Counted from the first letter of the stretch, positions 36,930 to 47,240 are shown. The stretch is 64,000 bases of DNA from Flavobacterium psychrophilum (GCA_945862065.1 CAMAWT010000008.1:1-64000); one strand, 5' to 3'. Program-made: numbers and translations. Notes: generated by a model not told the origin, from the sequence alone.

Positions 36930-39371
36930 TTACTTTTTGGATTTTAGACTGTTGTAATCTACAAAATAGCGAATACTAACAGAAAGGATATGGTCTAAAT
37001 TACTGTGGTTGGTTACTTTTTTTAGGTTTGAACCAAAATCTTTTTGTATGTCCTTTTCGAAGTTAAAAGCATTGTTTCTGTAAAGTACAGAGAGTTGGCT
37101 TCCGGGCGCAAACCACCACGAATAGGATAAGTCTAAGTTCCAGGTATTGAAGTTTTCGTTTCTATTGCCAGTGTAGGAAGTTGTTGGCGCTAATGTTCCG
37201 TCGTTTTGCAACGAGTAATATTGATGATAATTGGCATAACTCCAATAATGACGCACTGAAAGGTTAAAATTCATATCATTATTTAACGAAAATTTTCCTT
37301 GAATGGTATTGGTATGCGTAACTCTGTCGCGTCTTCCCATGAAAATTTCATTGGTTGCATAGTTGGTTGCAGCATAACCTACATTATTGTTTTGTCTGTT
37401 GAAACTGAAGTTGTAATTTAATGAAAATTTATTTGAAAAACGATAGCGAGGCCCAACAGAAATTCCATAATTAATTCGGTCTTTTTCGTTTACAACACCA
37501 AATGAGGGGTTTGCATCAAAGGCAAACTTTCGGTTATAATTGGATGAAAAATAAATGTTTCCATTCACAGCTCTCGGAATGGCCAAGAACCTGGTTTCAT
37601 TATTGGAACGGGGTTCGTAAAAATCATAGGTAACGATGGGACTGCCATTTAATCCAAATCCCAAATAATCATTTTTTTTGCTGGTGGTATTGATATTTAT
37701 GTTGTATTCGGCACTTTGAACCCGTCCGGTGTTGTTATCAAATTCGGAATATACATTTAGACTGGTACTGAACGAATTGAAGGTTTTGGTTGGTTTTAAT
37801 ATTCTATAACTGGCATTTCCATACAAAGCATGATAATGATTTTGGAACTGAATTCCCAAATCGTCTTTATCAAAATTGGTAGAGACATATTCGCCACCTC
37901 CGCCAAATCTATATTTACCACTTGTTTCAGCAAAATATAAGGAACTAGAATGTCCTTTTTTTGTTGTAGAACTTCCAAAGTCGTTTACAAAACTCGCTTT
38001 ATAATCGCCAGAAAGATTGTAGGTATTTTTTTTAGTATTCAAATCAAATAACAGGGCAGTTACGTTTGCATCACGGTAGCTTCCGTTTCTGGTAACATTT
38101 GTATTCACTAACGATACAGACGAGTTGGTTCGAAAACGTTGGTCCAACACAAATACATTATAATTTGCAAGAGGTTCAATCATCTCTTCTCGAATTTCTT
38201 TTGTGGTTTTATTCAGAATTGTAGCATTTGTTTTAGCGGTGACCGCATTTAAAATTCCAACTCCAAGTCCGTCTTTTGTTCTACCAGATACTTTTAAAGC
38301 ATTTAATAATTTTACTTTAGAAGGATATTCTGTAACGATTTCGTCTTCAGCAACTTCTAACGGAATGGTTGGGCTTCCGCCGATTCGTCTGGAATATACC
38401 AAATCACCTTTACTGAAAAGCTCGGTTCCTTCAGAAAAGAAAGGCCTGTTTTCTGTAAATTGTTGCTCAAACGGACCCAAATTTAATTCTACATTGTCAA
38501 AAGCTGTTTGACCAAAATCGGGCACCAAAATAGCATCCAGCGTAAAAGCATCATTGATGCCATATTTAATATCCATACCACCTTTTAACTGACCTTTGGT
38601 TTTTTGATATTCGTTGGCATTTACATAAAAAGAAGCATAGGGTATAAAGAATAGTCGGGTAGGGGTTTTAATGTTTTCGATTCCCTCCAACAAGCCTTCT
38701 TGATTTCCCCTAGAACTTATTTTTGCATCTATCAAATTCCAAGAATAAAATTGTCTTGCACGTTTAAAATCTCTGATAAAATTGATGCCCCAAGTTTGTT
38801 TGTTTTCATCAGAAAACCGAATGGCTGCATAGGGAATTTTTATTTCGGCAGTCCAACCATAATCTGTGATTCTTGCTTTCGATTCCCAGATGGCATTCCA
38901 CGACGAGTCTTCGCCGTTTGATTCTGTAAACAAAAAATCTTCTTGTACTCCTGCAGCACTTATAATAAAGCTAAACTCTTGTTGTCCGTCATTAAACCCA
39001 TTGATAAAAACACCAAATCGATCCACTGTACCCGAGTCATCTCGTTGGCTTAATTCTTTTTGAATTTTGTTTGGTTCACTATCATACATGGTTGCAGCAA
39101 TGTAAATGGCATTGTTGTCATATACAATTTTAACTTCTGTTTTCTGGGTTTGTGGTTCGGGCGTACCGTTATCTGGCATCCACATTACAAAGTCTTTAGC
39201 AATATCAGCATTTTGCCAACATGCTTCGTCAAATTTTCCGTCGATAATTATTTTATCGGTGGTAAATTGGGTTTGTAGTTTTTTCTTTACACTTTGAGAA
39301 TACCCAAAGAAACTTAAAAAAAAGAGTGCTATTAAAATACTACTTGATGATTGTATTTGATTTGAAAACAT
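36930..39371 (-). CDS. DUF5916 protein with CBM9-like domain
   Basis: 813 residues with a signal peptide ending near FFGYSQS. The N-terminal domain (about 30-240) is like carbohydrate-binding family 9 (IIDGKFDEACWQNA, NNAIYIAATMYDSEP, GWTAEIKIPYAAIRF). The rest matches DUF5916: ENRPFFSEGTELFSKGD and VYSRRIGGSP, then a long run of alternating strands ending in a typical outer-membrane strand. It is probably an outer-membrane beta-barrel with a periplasmic or surface sugar-binding module. Function is unknown; relatives are often annotated only by domain. It is transcribed alone; its 3' side carries repeats. Confidence 0.82.
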   Translation of the reverse strand: MFSNQIQSSSSILIALFFLSFFGYSQSVKKKLQTQFTTDKIIIDGKFDEACWQNADIAKDFVMWMPDNGTPEPQTQKTEVKIVYDNNAIYIAATMYDSEPNKIQKELSQRDDSGTVDRFGVFINGFNDGQQEFSFIISAAGVQEDFLFTESNGEDSSWNAIWESKARITDYGWTAEIKIPYAAIRFSDENKQTWGINFIRDFKRARQFYSWNLIDAKISSRGNQEGLLEGIENIKTPTRLFFIPYASFYVNANEYQKTKGQLKGGMDIKYGINDAFTLDAILVPDFGQTAFDNVELNLGPFEQQFTENRPFFSEGTELFSKGDLVYSRRIGGSPTIPLEVAEDEIVTEYPSKVKLLNALKVSGRTKDGLGVGILNAVTAKTNATILNKTTKEIREEMIEPLANYNVFVLDQRFRTNSSVSLVNTNVTRNGSYRDANVTALLFDLNTKKNTYNLSGDYKASFVNDFGSSTTKKGHSSSLYFAETSGKYRFGGGGEYVSTNFDKDDLGIQFQNHYHALYGNASYRILKPTKTFNSFSTSLNVYSEFDNNTGRVQSAEYNININTTSKKNDYLGFGLNGSPIVTYDFYEPRSNNETRFLAIPRAVNGNIYFSSNYNRKFAFDANPSFGVVNEKDRINYGISVGPRYRFSNKFSLNYNFSFNRQNNNVGYAATNYATNEIFMGRRDRVTHTNTIQGKFSLNNDMNFNLSVRHYWSYANYHQYYSLQNDGTLAPTTSYTGNRNENFNTWNLDLSYSWWFAPGSQLSVLYRNNAFNFEKDIQKDFGSNLKKVTNHSNLDHILSVSIRYFVDYNSLKSKK

Positions 39372-39463
39372 TGCTTGGGGTTAAGTGTGTTTGATGTCCT
39401 AATAGACTATAAAAAGCAAAAAATGTTACATCAAAAACGAAAAAAATTGAAATAAAATATCCA

Positions 39464-41170
39464 TTAATACTTCAATTTTGCAAAAACGTCGTGATCCAAA
39501 CAATAAATATCTTCTCTAAAGCGTAGTTCACCATTCTCTTCCCATGCCGTCCAGTATAACTGATGAATAAAAACATCATTTTCTATTGGAATTACAATTG
39601 TTTTTAATTCGGGTTTTGGAAACTTTTTTGGTTCAATAATTAATTGAGGATTTTTTGCAAGCAATTTGGCGTTTTTTTGAGCCAATTTTACTTCTTTTAA
39701 CTTTTGTAATTTTGCATAATATGTAATATCCGTAGTGTCTTTTATCGTTTGCAAATCCCATTTTTCGGTATCATTTATTAAATATTCTGCCATTTCTAAA
39801 GGCTTTTCCAATCGAACACAGCCCGAACTTAATGCTCTATAATAATACTTGAAATAATCACGGTGATTGGTGTCATGCAAATAAACCGAAAATTTGTTTG
39901 GGAAATTAATTTTCATAGAACCAAGCGAGTTGTTTTTGCTTGGTGCCTGCACATATTTGTATTTGTAAGCATCTTCTATTTTCCAGCTCCAAGGATTGAC
40001 TTCATTTTTATTTTTATCATAAATTTTCAATCCTTTTTTTCTAAAAACAGAAGGGTCTTTTATTGCTTCTGGATAAATATCTTCTTTAAGAATTGTAGGC
40101 GGAACGGTCCAATTTGGATTTAAATTGATATTGGATATTTTAGATTCAAGCACTGGAGTTCTTCTAGAATCTTTACCCACCACAATTTTTTGAATTTGTG
40201 ATGTATCCTTATTTTTAATTGCGACCAATTGATAATCAGGTATATTTATTAGTAAGTAATTAGTACCAAAATCGGCAGAAAACCACCTCCATCGCTCCAA
40301 ATTAGAAATTACTTGTTCCATTCGCATATTTTTAGTGTAGTTCAATGCATCAATGGTAGCTCTTCCAATAATTCCGTCTGGATATAAACCGTGACGCACT
40401 TGAAATTTCTTCATTGCTTCTTGCGTTTCTTTATCATACACCCCCGTTATGGTATCTTTAAATTTCAAATCTTTCCAAAACATCAATCTTTTTTTAATGG
40501 CATAAACGGCTTTATTTTTCTTGTTAAAGGCAATTTTTCCTTTTATTTCAACAAGTTCGATATGATTATCATCTGGATATTTATCTAGAATTTGAAGTGA
40601 ATTTTTCAATTTTTGATACACAACATGTTGAGGTTTTAACTCTTCAAATGTTGCTGTTAAATTATTGTATTTTAGTGAATTAAGCAATTTTTCAGGACAA
40701 TCAAAATCTTTTTTAGGCAAACCCCAATCATGGTAAACGGCTGATGGGATTAATTTTCCTTTATGAATATGATTGAAATACAATTGCGCATTTTGAGTTA
40801 ATAACATATCATATATAACCAATGTAGAATCAGTTAAGTCGTCAAACGTTGATTCGTATTTATTGAGGGTGGTATAATTATAGAAATGTGGTTCTAAACC
40901 TTCATTTTTACAAGTTTTCAACTCGTTTAATAATTCACTTCTGCTTTTTTCAGAAGTCCAAGCAATTTCATATTTGTTGTTGATATAAAATTTTTTGACA
41001 TCTTCATTTTTTAAAGAATGAATGACTGTTGAATCAATTTTAAGATTTTCTGATTTGAAGAAATTTATTTCAGAAAAAAAAGAAGCCTCTTCTGTTTTAT
41101 CATCATTTGATAAACTACCACAGCTTGCTGTAACTATGGTTACAAAAATCAATGTGTAAAAATTATTCAT
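39464..41170 (-). CDS. L,D-transpeptidase lipoprotein (YcbB-like)
   Basis: 568 residues. The lipobox is TASC at about residue 17. A peptidoglycan-binding helix domain (ITGVYDKETQEAMKKFQVRH, GIIGRATIDALN) precedes the YkuD catalytic domain. The catalytic motif is complete: HDTNH then SSGCVRLEKP, with the active Cys. The large size and the domain between resemble E. coli YcbB/LdtD, which makes 3-3 cross-links in peptidoglycan and can bypass beta-lactam-blocked D,D-transpeptidases. It would act in the periplasm from a membrane anchor. It is followed by a DUF5916 gene on the same strand, with no sign of coupling. Confidence 0.88.
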   Translation of the reverse strand: MNNFYTLIFVTIVTASCGSLSNDDKTEEASFFSEINFFKSENLKIDSTVIHSLKNEDVKKFYINNKYEIAWTSEKSRSELLNELKTCKNEGLEPHFYNYTTLNKYESTFDDLTDSTLVIYDMLLTQNAQLYFNHIHKGKLIPSAVYHDWGLPKKDFDCPEKLLNSLKYNNLTATFEELKPQHVVYQKLKNSLQILDKYPDDNHIELVEIKGKIAFNKKNKAVYAIKKRLMFWKDLKFKDTITGVYDKETQEAMKKFQVRHGLYPDGIIGRATIDALNYTKNMRMEQVISNLERWRWFSADFGTNYLLINIPDYQLVAIKNKDTSQIQKIVVGKDSRRTPVLESKISNINLNPNWTVPPTILKEDIYPEAIKDPSVFRKKGLKIYDKNKNEVNPWSWKIEDAYKYKYVQAPSKNNSLGSMKINFPNKFSVYLHDTNHRDYFKYYYRALSSGCVRLEKPLEMAEYLINDTEKWDLQTIKDTTDITYYAKLQKLKEVKLAQKNAKLLAKNPQLIIEPKKFPKPELKTIVIPIENDVFIHQLYWTAWEENGELRFREDIYCLDHDVFAKLKY

Positions 41171-41192
41171 TTGGGCGTATAAATAAAAAAAA

Positions 41193-41630
41193 TTAATATC
41201 GTTTGTTCATTAAATAATGCATGCCAATTGGTTCAATTTCAAAAGGGTTTCCAATTATTTCAAACCCCATTTTAGTGTAAAAAGGAAGCGCATTTTCTCT
41301 TGCATTAAACCAAATTAAATCACCATTTTGTTGTGACACAAAAGTTTCACAATGATGAATCAATGCTTTTCCAATTCCTTTTTTTTGATGGTTCTCCAAA
41401 ATGGCCATGCCTCTAATTTGAAACTGATTAGTATCAATAAATGTACCATTTTTATTTTCAAACAATGAAACAACACCTATTAAAATCTCATTTTCAAAAA
41501 ATCCAAAATGGGTTGTTGTACTTAATTCATCACCAACAAAATGGCAAGTCGCTACAGGCATGCCTTTTCGAAGAACAGGCTGTCTAACGGCAACAGTTTC
41601 AAATGCTGAAATTCGTTTAATTTGTTTCAT
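41193..41630 (-). CDS. GNAT-family N-acetyltransferase
   Basis: 145 residues. Acetyl-CoA-binding motif A is ENHQKKGIGKALIHHCE, preceded by the beta4 strand QIRGMAIL and followed by LIWFNARENALPFYTKMGFEIIG, the typical motif B. The acetylated substrate cannot be read. It lies 22 bp upstream of the L,D-transpeptidase gene on the same strand and may be co-transcribed with it. Confidence 0.87.
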   Translation of the reverse strand: MKQIKRISAFETVAVRQPVLRKGMPVATCHFVGDELSTTTHFGFFENEILIGVVSLFENKNGTFIDTNQFQIRGMAILENHQKKGIGKALIHHCETFVSQQNGDLIWFNARENALPFYTKMGFEIIGNPFEIEPIGMHYLMNKRY

Positions 41631-41740
41631 TTTAAAAAAACATTAATTTTTATTTCAAGTTTAACCTTTTGTTAATAAATCATTTATGATACAAAGTTCT
41701 ATTTTTTTATGTACTGAAAAAGTTTTTTTGCTAAAATAAT

Positions 41741-41771
41741 TTGCAATAAACAAAACTAGTCTTATATTTGC
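41741..41771 (+). promoter_or_regulatory. Promoter of tRNA-Gly
   Basis: A TTG (-33) is followed after 19 bp by TATATTTG (-7), the canonical Bacteroidota spacing. The tRNA begins 10 bp after the -7 box. Confidence 0.7.
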
Positions 41772-41781
41772 ACTCACAAAT

Positions 41782-41854
<73 letters not shown>

Positions 41855-41861
41855 CTGCAAA

Positions 41862-41887
41862 AAACCTCAAAGTAACATTTGAGGTTT
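41862..41887. terminator. Terminator of tRNA-Gly and pepE
   Basis: A perfect 10-bp stem (AAACCTCAAA/TTTGAGGTTT) with a 6-base loop is followed by T-rich sequence on the plus strand. It lies between the tRNA and the convergent pepE stop, so it probably serves both. Confidence 0.85.
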
Positions 41888-41896
41888 TTTTGTTTT

Positions 41897-42607
41897 TTAT
41901 TTTCCCAAATAATTTAAATTACTTTCCGGATTTATTTCTACAGGAAGTTTGTTTTTTTCAAATAATCGAGCTGTTAATGCTCCTTTCAACAGAATAGTAT
42001 CTCCTTTTATCTCTAGCCAACTACCTTCTCGAAGTCCCAAAACGGGAATGTCATTAAAAGCATGAAACTCTTTAATTCTAGTCTCTCGGGTTTCACCCAT
42101 ATGTTTGCTGTTATTGTCAGGGTCTAAATAATGTGGATTCAAATTGAAGTTTATCGCGCTTAGCGTTTCAAAACTTGGAGGGAAAACGATGGGCATATCA
42201 TTAGTAGTTTGCATAGAAACGCCAGTAATGTTGCTTCCGGCACTAGTGCCAAGATAAGGTGTTCCCGTATTTACAACAGATTTTAATGTTTGCATAACAT
42301 TATTTTCATAAAGTTGTTTTACCAATAAAAAGGTATTTCCACCACCAGTAAAAATTCCTTCTGCATTTTTAAGGGCTTCAACAGGATTTTCAAAGGTATG
42401 AAGTCCAACAATTTTTTTATTTATTTTGGCAAATGCCGTACTCACAATTTCAGAATATTGGTCATAAGAAATTCCAGAAGGTTGCGCATACGGAATAAAA
42501 ATAACCGTGTCACAATTTGAAAAAAGCACTTCAATTTCAGATAATAAATAGTCTAAATAGGTCCCGTTATGAAGCGTTGAAGTACTTGCGATTATTAAAT
42601 TTTTCAT
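41897..42607 (-). CDS. pepE: Dipeptidase E (peptidase S51)
   Basis: 236 residues, normal for PepE. The nucleophile Ser lies in LGTSAGSNITG. Other family marks are VIFIPYAQPSG near the N-terminus, GIFTGGGNTFLLVKQL, NLNPHYLDPD and GLREGSWLEI. The enzyme splits dipeptides with an N-terminal aspartate in the cytosol. It is encoded alone, convergent with the tRNA and divergent from the next operon. Confidence 0.92.
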   Translation of the reverse strand: MKNLIIASTSTLHNGTYLDYLLSEIEVLFSNCDTVIFIPYAQPSGISYDQYSEIVSTAFAKINKKIVGLHTFENPVEALKNAEGIFTGGGNTFLLVKQLYENNVMQTLKSVVNTGTPYLGTSAGSNITGVSMQTTNDMPIVFPPSFETLSAINFNLNPHYLDPDNNSKHMGETRETRIKEFHAFNDIPVLGLREGSWLEIKGDTILLKGALTARLFEKNKLPVEINPESNLNYLGK

Positions 42608-42735
42608 AGTAATTAATTTATGTTATGCACTCAAATTTTAAATATAATGCGAATGTAAAATTATTAATTAACATAACTTTACAAAAGTCTTCTGATTTTT
42701 TTTAGATTATTAAAAGTATTTTTACAAGGTTAATT

Positions 42736-43503
42736 TTGAACGATTTGAAACGATATTACTTTTTATTTGTCACCATTTTATTTTTTCAACTTACCATTGC
42801 ACAGTCTTTTGTAAGTACGCCATTTTACGGAAAGATAATTGCAAATTACGCAGATTTAGAAGGGATAACAATATATAATTTAAATTCTGAATTGGCCGTA
42901 ATATCTGAGAAAAAAGGTTTTTTTACAATCAATGTAAATGTTGGAGACACGTTGCAACTAACAGCTGTTCAACTTTCATCTACCAAATATGTGGTTAAAA
43001 AAAATGATTTGACCAATAAAGTGGTTGAAATAAAAATGGAGCTTCAAAACAACCAATTGAAAGAAGTTATTGTGAATGAGTATGGGAATATCAATGAAGT
43101 TTCTCTAGGTTTGGTTCCGGCAAATCAAAAAAAATATACCGTTGCGGAAAGAAGATTAAAAGAAGCAGGGGTGTTTAAACCCATTAGTCTTTTAGGCATA
43201 GTTGCCGGAGGAATGGATGTAGGTGCTTTAATCAATGCTATTTCTGGCAGGACCAAACGATTAAAGAAAGAGTTAGAAAATGAAAGGCAAAAGATGTTAA
43301 TTGAAAAAATAACCAATTTATACACTGCAAATTATTTTATAGATGTTTTAAAAATACCTTCAGATTATGTAGAGGGATTTAAATATTATGCCGTTAGTAA
43401 TTCAAATTTGAAACAAGCCGTTTCAAATAAAAATAAAGCGATGACTTCTTTTTTGTTGATAGAAATTGCCGAAGAATATAAAGCATTATTAAACGAAAAA
43501 TAG
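42736..43503 (+). CDS. Exported protein with carboxypeptidase-D-like regulatory domain
   Basis: About 252-255 residues. No ATG is available; TTG at 42745 (LKRYYFLFVTILFFQLTIAQ) or 42736 would be the start, and either gives a signal peptide. Residues 30-110 resemble the CarboxypepD_reg beta-sandwich common in Bacteroidota (GITIYNLNSELAVISEKKGF, VGDTLQLTAVQ, then KMELQNNQLKEVIVNEYG). The C-terminal half is helical and charged. The next gene starts 12 bp on, so the two are likely one transcript. Function is unknown. Confidence 0.72.
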   Translation: MNDLKRYYFLFVTILFFQLTIAQSFVSTPFYGKIIANYADLEGITIYNLNSELAVISEKKGFFTINVNVGDTLQLTAVQLSSTKYVVKKNDLTNKVVEIKMELQNNQLKEVIVNEYGNINEVSLGLVPANQKKYTVAERRLKEAGVFKPISLLGIVAGGMDVGALINAISGRTKRLKKELENERQKMLIEKITNLYTANYFIDVLKIPSDYVEGFKYYAVSNSNLKQAVSNKNKAMTSFLLIEIAEEYKALLNEK

Positions 43504-43515
43504 TATTTTTGAAAA

Positions 43516-44016
43516 ATGAAAGGTATCAAAAAATATACAGTTAGTTTTTTATTGCTCTTTTTTTTAACGGCCTTTACGGTTCATAAATTTTATGTTTCGA
43601 CTTATCAAGTGAATTATGTTTCGCAAAAGAAAATGGTGCAAATAACATCCAGAATTTTCATTGATGACTTGAATGAAGCTTTAGAAAAAAAATATAAAAA
43701 AAGGGCGTATGTTGGTACTAATAGACAAACAGAAGCCGACATAGATTTAATGAAAAAGTATATTGCCGAAAAATGTATTATTAAAATAAACGGTGAGCAA
43801 AAATCATTCAATTATTTAAGTAATGAACTAGAAGCTAATGTACTAGTGTGTTATTTTTCGATTAAAAACATCTCAAAATTAAATAATCTTTCTATAGAAA
43901 ACAATGCTTTAATGGAACTTAATGGCGACCAACAAAATGTGATTCAAGCCAACATCGATGGCGATAAAAAAAGTCTGTTACTAACAGTAGATAATTTTAA
44001 AGGAACATTAAAATAA
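43516..44016 (+). CDS. DUF6702-like small envelope protein
   Basis: 166 residues with an N-terminal membrane or signal helix (VSFLLLFFLTAFTVHKFYVS). The pattern HKFYVSTYQVNY, VQITSRIFIDDLNEAL and NVLVCYFSIKNI matches a Bacteroidota family often found just before M1 aminopeptidase genes, as here. Its function is unknown. It sits 57 bp before the peptidase gene; an AT-rich stretch with a weak -7-like box (TACTTTTA) lies between them. Confidence 0.75.
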   Translation: MKGIKKYTVSFLLLFFLTAFTVHKFYVSTYQVNYVSQKKMVQITSRIFIDDLNEALEKKYKKRAYVGTNRQTEADIDLMKKYIAEKCIIKINGEQKSFNYLSNELEANVLVCYFSIKNISKLNNLSIENNALMELNGDQQNVIQANIDGDKKSLLLTVDNFKGTLK

Positions 44017-44073
44017 CCCCAGATTTTTTTTGTTATACAAAATTAATTACTTTTATAGCTTAATTTATTTTAT

Positions 44074-46323
44074 ATGAAAACAAATTTCACCCTCACAAAA
44101 ATAAGTCTTTTATTTTTCACAACAACTTTGTTTGCGCAACAGCAACCCACAGCCGACAAACAAACCGAGAGAAACCCAGATAAGTTCAAACAAATGTACG
44201 ATTTGTTAGCAACGCCAAATATGTATCGAACCGCTTCTGGTGCCCCAGGTCCAGAGTATTATCAGCAACAAGCCGATTATAAAATGGACATCGAATTGGA
44301 TGATAAAAAAACCAAATTATACGGAAAAGAAACGGTTACTTATACCAATAACGCCAAAGAATCTTTGGATTATTTATGGGTCCAACTAGATCAAAATCAA
44401 CAATCTAGAAAGTCACTATCTCCATTAGTAGAAAATCAAAGTACTCCATTAGTCGTTCCCGCTCAAACCTTTTCTAGAAAATATTTAGAAGAAGATTTTG
44501 ATGGCGGATTCAATATTGAGTATGTTGTTGACGCATTAGGAAAACCAGTTCCGCATACAGTAAATCAAACCATGATGCGTATCGAGTTGCCAAAACCTTT
44601 GAAAAAAGGAGAAAAATTTGTGTTCTCGATCAAATGGTGGTACAACATTAACAACTATCTTGTTGACGGCGGACGTTCAGGATACGAACCTTTTGAAAAA
44701 GACGGAAATAATTTATATGTAATAGCGCAGTTCTATCCTAGAATGGCGGTTTACAATGATGTAGAAGGATGGCAAAACATGCAATTTTGGGGTTCGGGAG
44801 AGTTTGCCCTTCCTTTCGGAAATTTTGAAGTAAACATTACCGTTCCTGCAGATCATGTTTTGGAAGCTACAGGTGAGTTACTTAACAGAAATGAAGTATT
44901 TACACCAGCTCAAGTGGCTCGATATGCACAAGCTGAAAAATCATTTGATAATCCGGTGGTTATTGTTACGCAAGCCGAAGCCGAAGCAGCCGAAAAAGGT
45001 TTTTCTGAAAAGAAAAAAACATGGAAATTTAAAGCAGAAAACGTTCGAGATTTTGGAATTTCAACTTCTAGAAAGTTTATTTATGATGCAATGGCAGTAA
45101 AATTAGGAGATAAAACAGCCATGGCGATTTCATTATATCCAAAAGAAGGAAATCCGCTTTGGGGAGAATATTCCACTCGAATTGTGGCTCACACACTAAA
45201 AAGTTATTCAAAATACACGTTTGATTATCCCTATCCAAAAGCTATTTCCATAAATGCAAAAGATCAAGGAATGGAATATCCAATGATTTGTTGGAATTAT
45301 GGACGTCCAGATGAAGAAGGTAAATATACAGATCAAACAAAGTACGGAATGTTAGGCGTTATTTGTCATGAAGTAGGACACAATTATTTTCCAATGATTG
45401 TCAATTCAGACGAGCGTCAATGGACTTGGATGGATGAAGGATTGAATTCATTTATGGAATATTTAGCAGAAATGTCATTCGACCCAAAATTCCCATCACG
45501 TCGTGGTCCAGCAAAAAATATTATTCCTTATATGAGCGGCGACCAAAAAGGTCTAGAACCAATCATGTCCAATTCTGAAAGCATACGTCAATTTGGAAAT
45601 AACGCTTATGGCAAACCTGCAACCGCTTTAAATATTCTTCGTGAAACCATCATGGGACACGAACTTTTTGACTATGCTTTTAAAACCTATGCCAATCGTT
45701 GGAAATTCAAACACCCAACTCCAGAAGATTTTTTCAGAACTATGGAAGATGCTTCTGCAGTCGATTTAGATTGGTATTTTATAGGTTGGTTTTACACCAC
45801 AGATTATACTGATATTGGAATTAAAGAAGTAAAAAAATTCTTTGTAAGTAATGAAGCTTCCAAGCAAGTAACCGAAGCCATGAAAAACAGAAGAAGAAGA
45901 GATTCAAATCCAGGTAAAATGGTTTACATGATTGACGAAGCCGCCGAGGATTTTAAACCAGAATTAAAAAAACCATTTAAAATAGTTGACTTTCAATCGC
46001 TTGACGAATATGTAAACAAACATTTTTCAGCTGATGAAAAAGCAAAATTAAAAGAACCGAAATATTTTTATCAAGTAACTTTCGACAAGCCAGGAGGTTT
46101 AGTAATGCCAATCATTGTTGAAATTACTTTTGAAGACGGAACGACCGAAAATCATCATTTTCCAGCACAAATTTGGCGCTTGAATGACAAAGAAGTTAGC
46201 CGTACCTTTGCAACAGATAAAATCATTTCTAAAATCACAATCGATCCAAAGTTAGAAACAGCAGATATCGATGTGACTAACAATACGTGGCCAAAAACCG
46301 AAGTGAAATCAAAATTTGATTAA
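44074..46323 (+). CDS. M1-family metallopeptidase
   Basis: 749 residues with a signal peptide ending near TLFAQQQ. The zinc site is complete: HEVGHNYFP (HExxH) with the third ligand in WMDEGLNSFMEYLAE. The N-terminal beta domain includes LYGKETVTYTNNAKESLDYLW. The usual GAMEN exopeptidase motif is replaced by QGMEYPMICW, as in many Bacteroidota members. It is an exported or periplasmic aminopeptidase-type enzyme; substrate preference is not clear. tatA follows by 15 bp, so they may form one transcript. Confidence 0.9.
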   Translation: MKTNFTLTKISLLFFTTTLFAQQQPTADKQTERNPDKFKQMYDLLATPNMYRTASGAPGPEYYQQQADYKMDIELDDKKTKLYGKETVTYTNNAKESLDYLWVQLDQNQQSRKSLSPLVENQSTPLVVPAQTFSRKYLEEDFDGGFNIEYVVDALGKPVPHTVNQTMMRIELPKPLKKGEKFVFSIKWWYNINNYLVDGGRSGYEPFEKDGNNLYVIAQFYPRMAVYNDVEGWQNMQFWGSGEFALPFGNFEVNITVPADHVLEATGELLNRNEVFTPAQVARYAQAEKSFDNPVVIVTQAEAEAAEKGFSEKKKTWKFKAENVRDFGISTSRKFIYDAMAVKLGDKTAMAISLYPKEGNPLWGEYSTRIVAHTLKSYSKYTFDYPYPKAISINAKDQGMEYPMICWNYGRPDEEGKYTDQTKYGMLGVICHEVGHNYFPMIVNSDERQWTWMDEGLNSFMEYLAEMSFDPKFPSRRGPAKNIIPYMSGDQKGLEPIMSNSESIRQFGNNAYGKPATALNILRETIMGHELFDYAFKTYANRWKFKHPTPEDFFRTMEDASAVDLDWYFIGWFYTTDYTDIGIKEVKKFFVSNEASKQVTEAMKNRRRRDSNPGKMVYMIDEAAEDFKPELKKPFKIVDFQSLDEYVNKHFSADEKAKLKEPKYFYQVTFDKPGGLVMPIIVEITFEDGTTENHHFPAQIWRLNDKEVSRTFATDKIISKITIDPKLETADIDVTNNTWPKTEVKSKFD

Positions 46324-46338
46324 GTAAAACAACCTATT

Positions 46339-46671
46339 ATGTTTGGAATTGGAGGAGGCGAATTAATTTTTATTGCCATTATTGCCCTAATGCTTTTTGG
46401 TACCGACAAACTACCCGAAGCAGCACGTACGTTTGGGAAATTTATGGCGCAAGTTAAAAACGCATCAAACGACATAAAATCTGAAATACAAAAAAGCGCA
46501 TCAGAAAGCGGAATATCAGCTTCTGTGAATGAATTAACTAGCGGTTTTACTCAAGAAATTGACAAAGTGAAAGAAACATTGTTAGAAACAACCACCGGAA
46601 CAGAAAAACCACTAGAAGAAATAAAAAAAGAATTGGATGAAATTACAGGTCCCATAAAAAGAAATTATTAA
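46339..46671 (+). CDS. tatA: Sec-independent translocase protein TatA/TatB-like
   Basis: 110 residues. A short N-terminal membrane helix (GELIFIAIIALMLFG) is followed by the hinge TDKLPEAARTFGKFMAQVK, then an amphipathic and charged tail, as in TatA. It would polymerise to form the passage for folded Tat substrates in the inner membrane. No tatC is next to it. Its stop overlaps the next ATG by one base (TAATG), which implies translational coupling to the PAP2 gene. Confidence 0.88.
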   Translation: MFGIGGGELIFIAIIALMLFGTDKLPEAARTFGKFMAQVKNASNDIKSEIQKSASESGISASVNELTSGFTQEIDKVKETLLETTTGTEKPLEEIKKELDEITGPIKRNY

Positions 46672-47231
46672 TGCTAGAAAAAATCGTTTCAATAGACCAA
46701 AAACTATTGATTTATTTAAATTCATTAGGGTCAGAATCATTTGACCCTTTTTGGCTTCTTATCACAAAACAAGTCAGTTGGGCTCCTTTTTTTATCGTTG
46801 TTTTTTATATTTTATACAAAAAATTAGGACGAACAAATTTTTTATATGCCATCGGTTTCATAGCTTTATTAATCATTGTTTGCGACCAAAGCGCCAATTT
46901 ATTCAAACACACCTTTCAACGATTGCGCCCTTGCAACGACCCAGAGTTAAAATCAATCATTCGTTTAGTCAAAGAAAGCAGTTCATACAGTTTCTATTCT
47001 GGGCACGCCACCAATTCGATGGCAACAACACTTTTTGTATATTTAAACTTAAGAAAACACTATAAATACACCATATTATTGTTTTTATTTCCACTCATTT
47101 TCGCCTACAGCCGCATCTATTTAGGACTGCATTTCCCAACCGATATCATCACCGGTTATCTATTTGGCATATTTTATAGTTTCATCGCCTACCAACTATT
47201 CAACAAATACGTACTAAAATCAAGAAATTAA
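46671..47231 (+). CDS. PAP2-family membrane phosphatase
   Basis: 186 residues with about five membrane helices. The three-part phosphatase signature is present: KHTFQRLRPCNDP, YSFYSGHATNSMATT and SRIYLGLHFPTDIITG. Relatives remove phosphate from undecaprenyl pyrophosphate or phosphatidylglycerophosphate; the actual lipid is not shown. It ends the operon with tatA. A block of repeats begins 10 bp after its stop codon. Confidence 0.88.
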   Translation: MLEKIVSIDQKLLIYLNSLGSESFDPFWLLITKQVSWAPFFIVVFYILYKKLGRTNFLYAIGFIALLIIVCDQSANLFKHTFQRLRPCNDPELKSIIRLVKESSSYSFYSGHATNSMATTLFVYLNLRKHYKYTILLFLFPLIFAYSRIYLGLHFPTDIITGYLFGIFYSFIAYQLFNKYVLKSRN

Positions 47232-47240
47232 TTTTTTTCT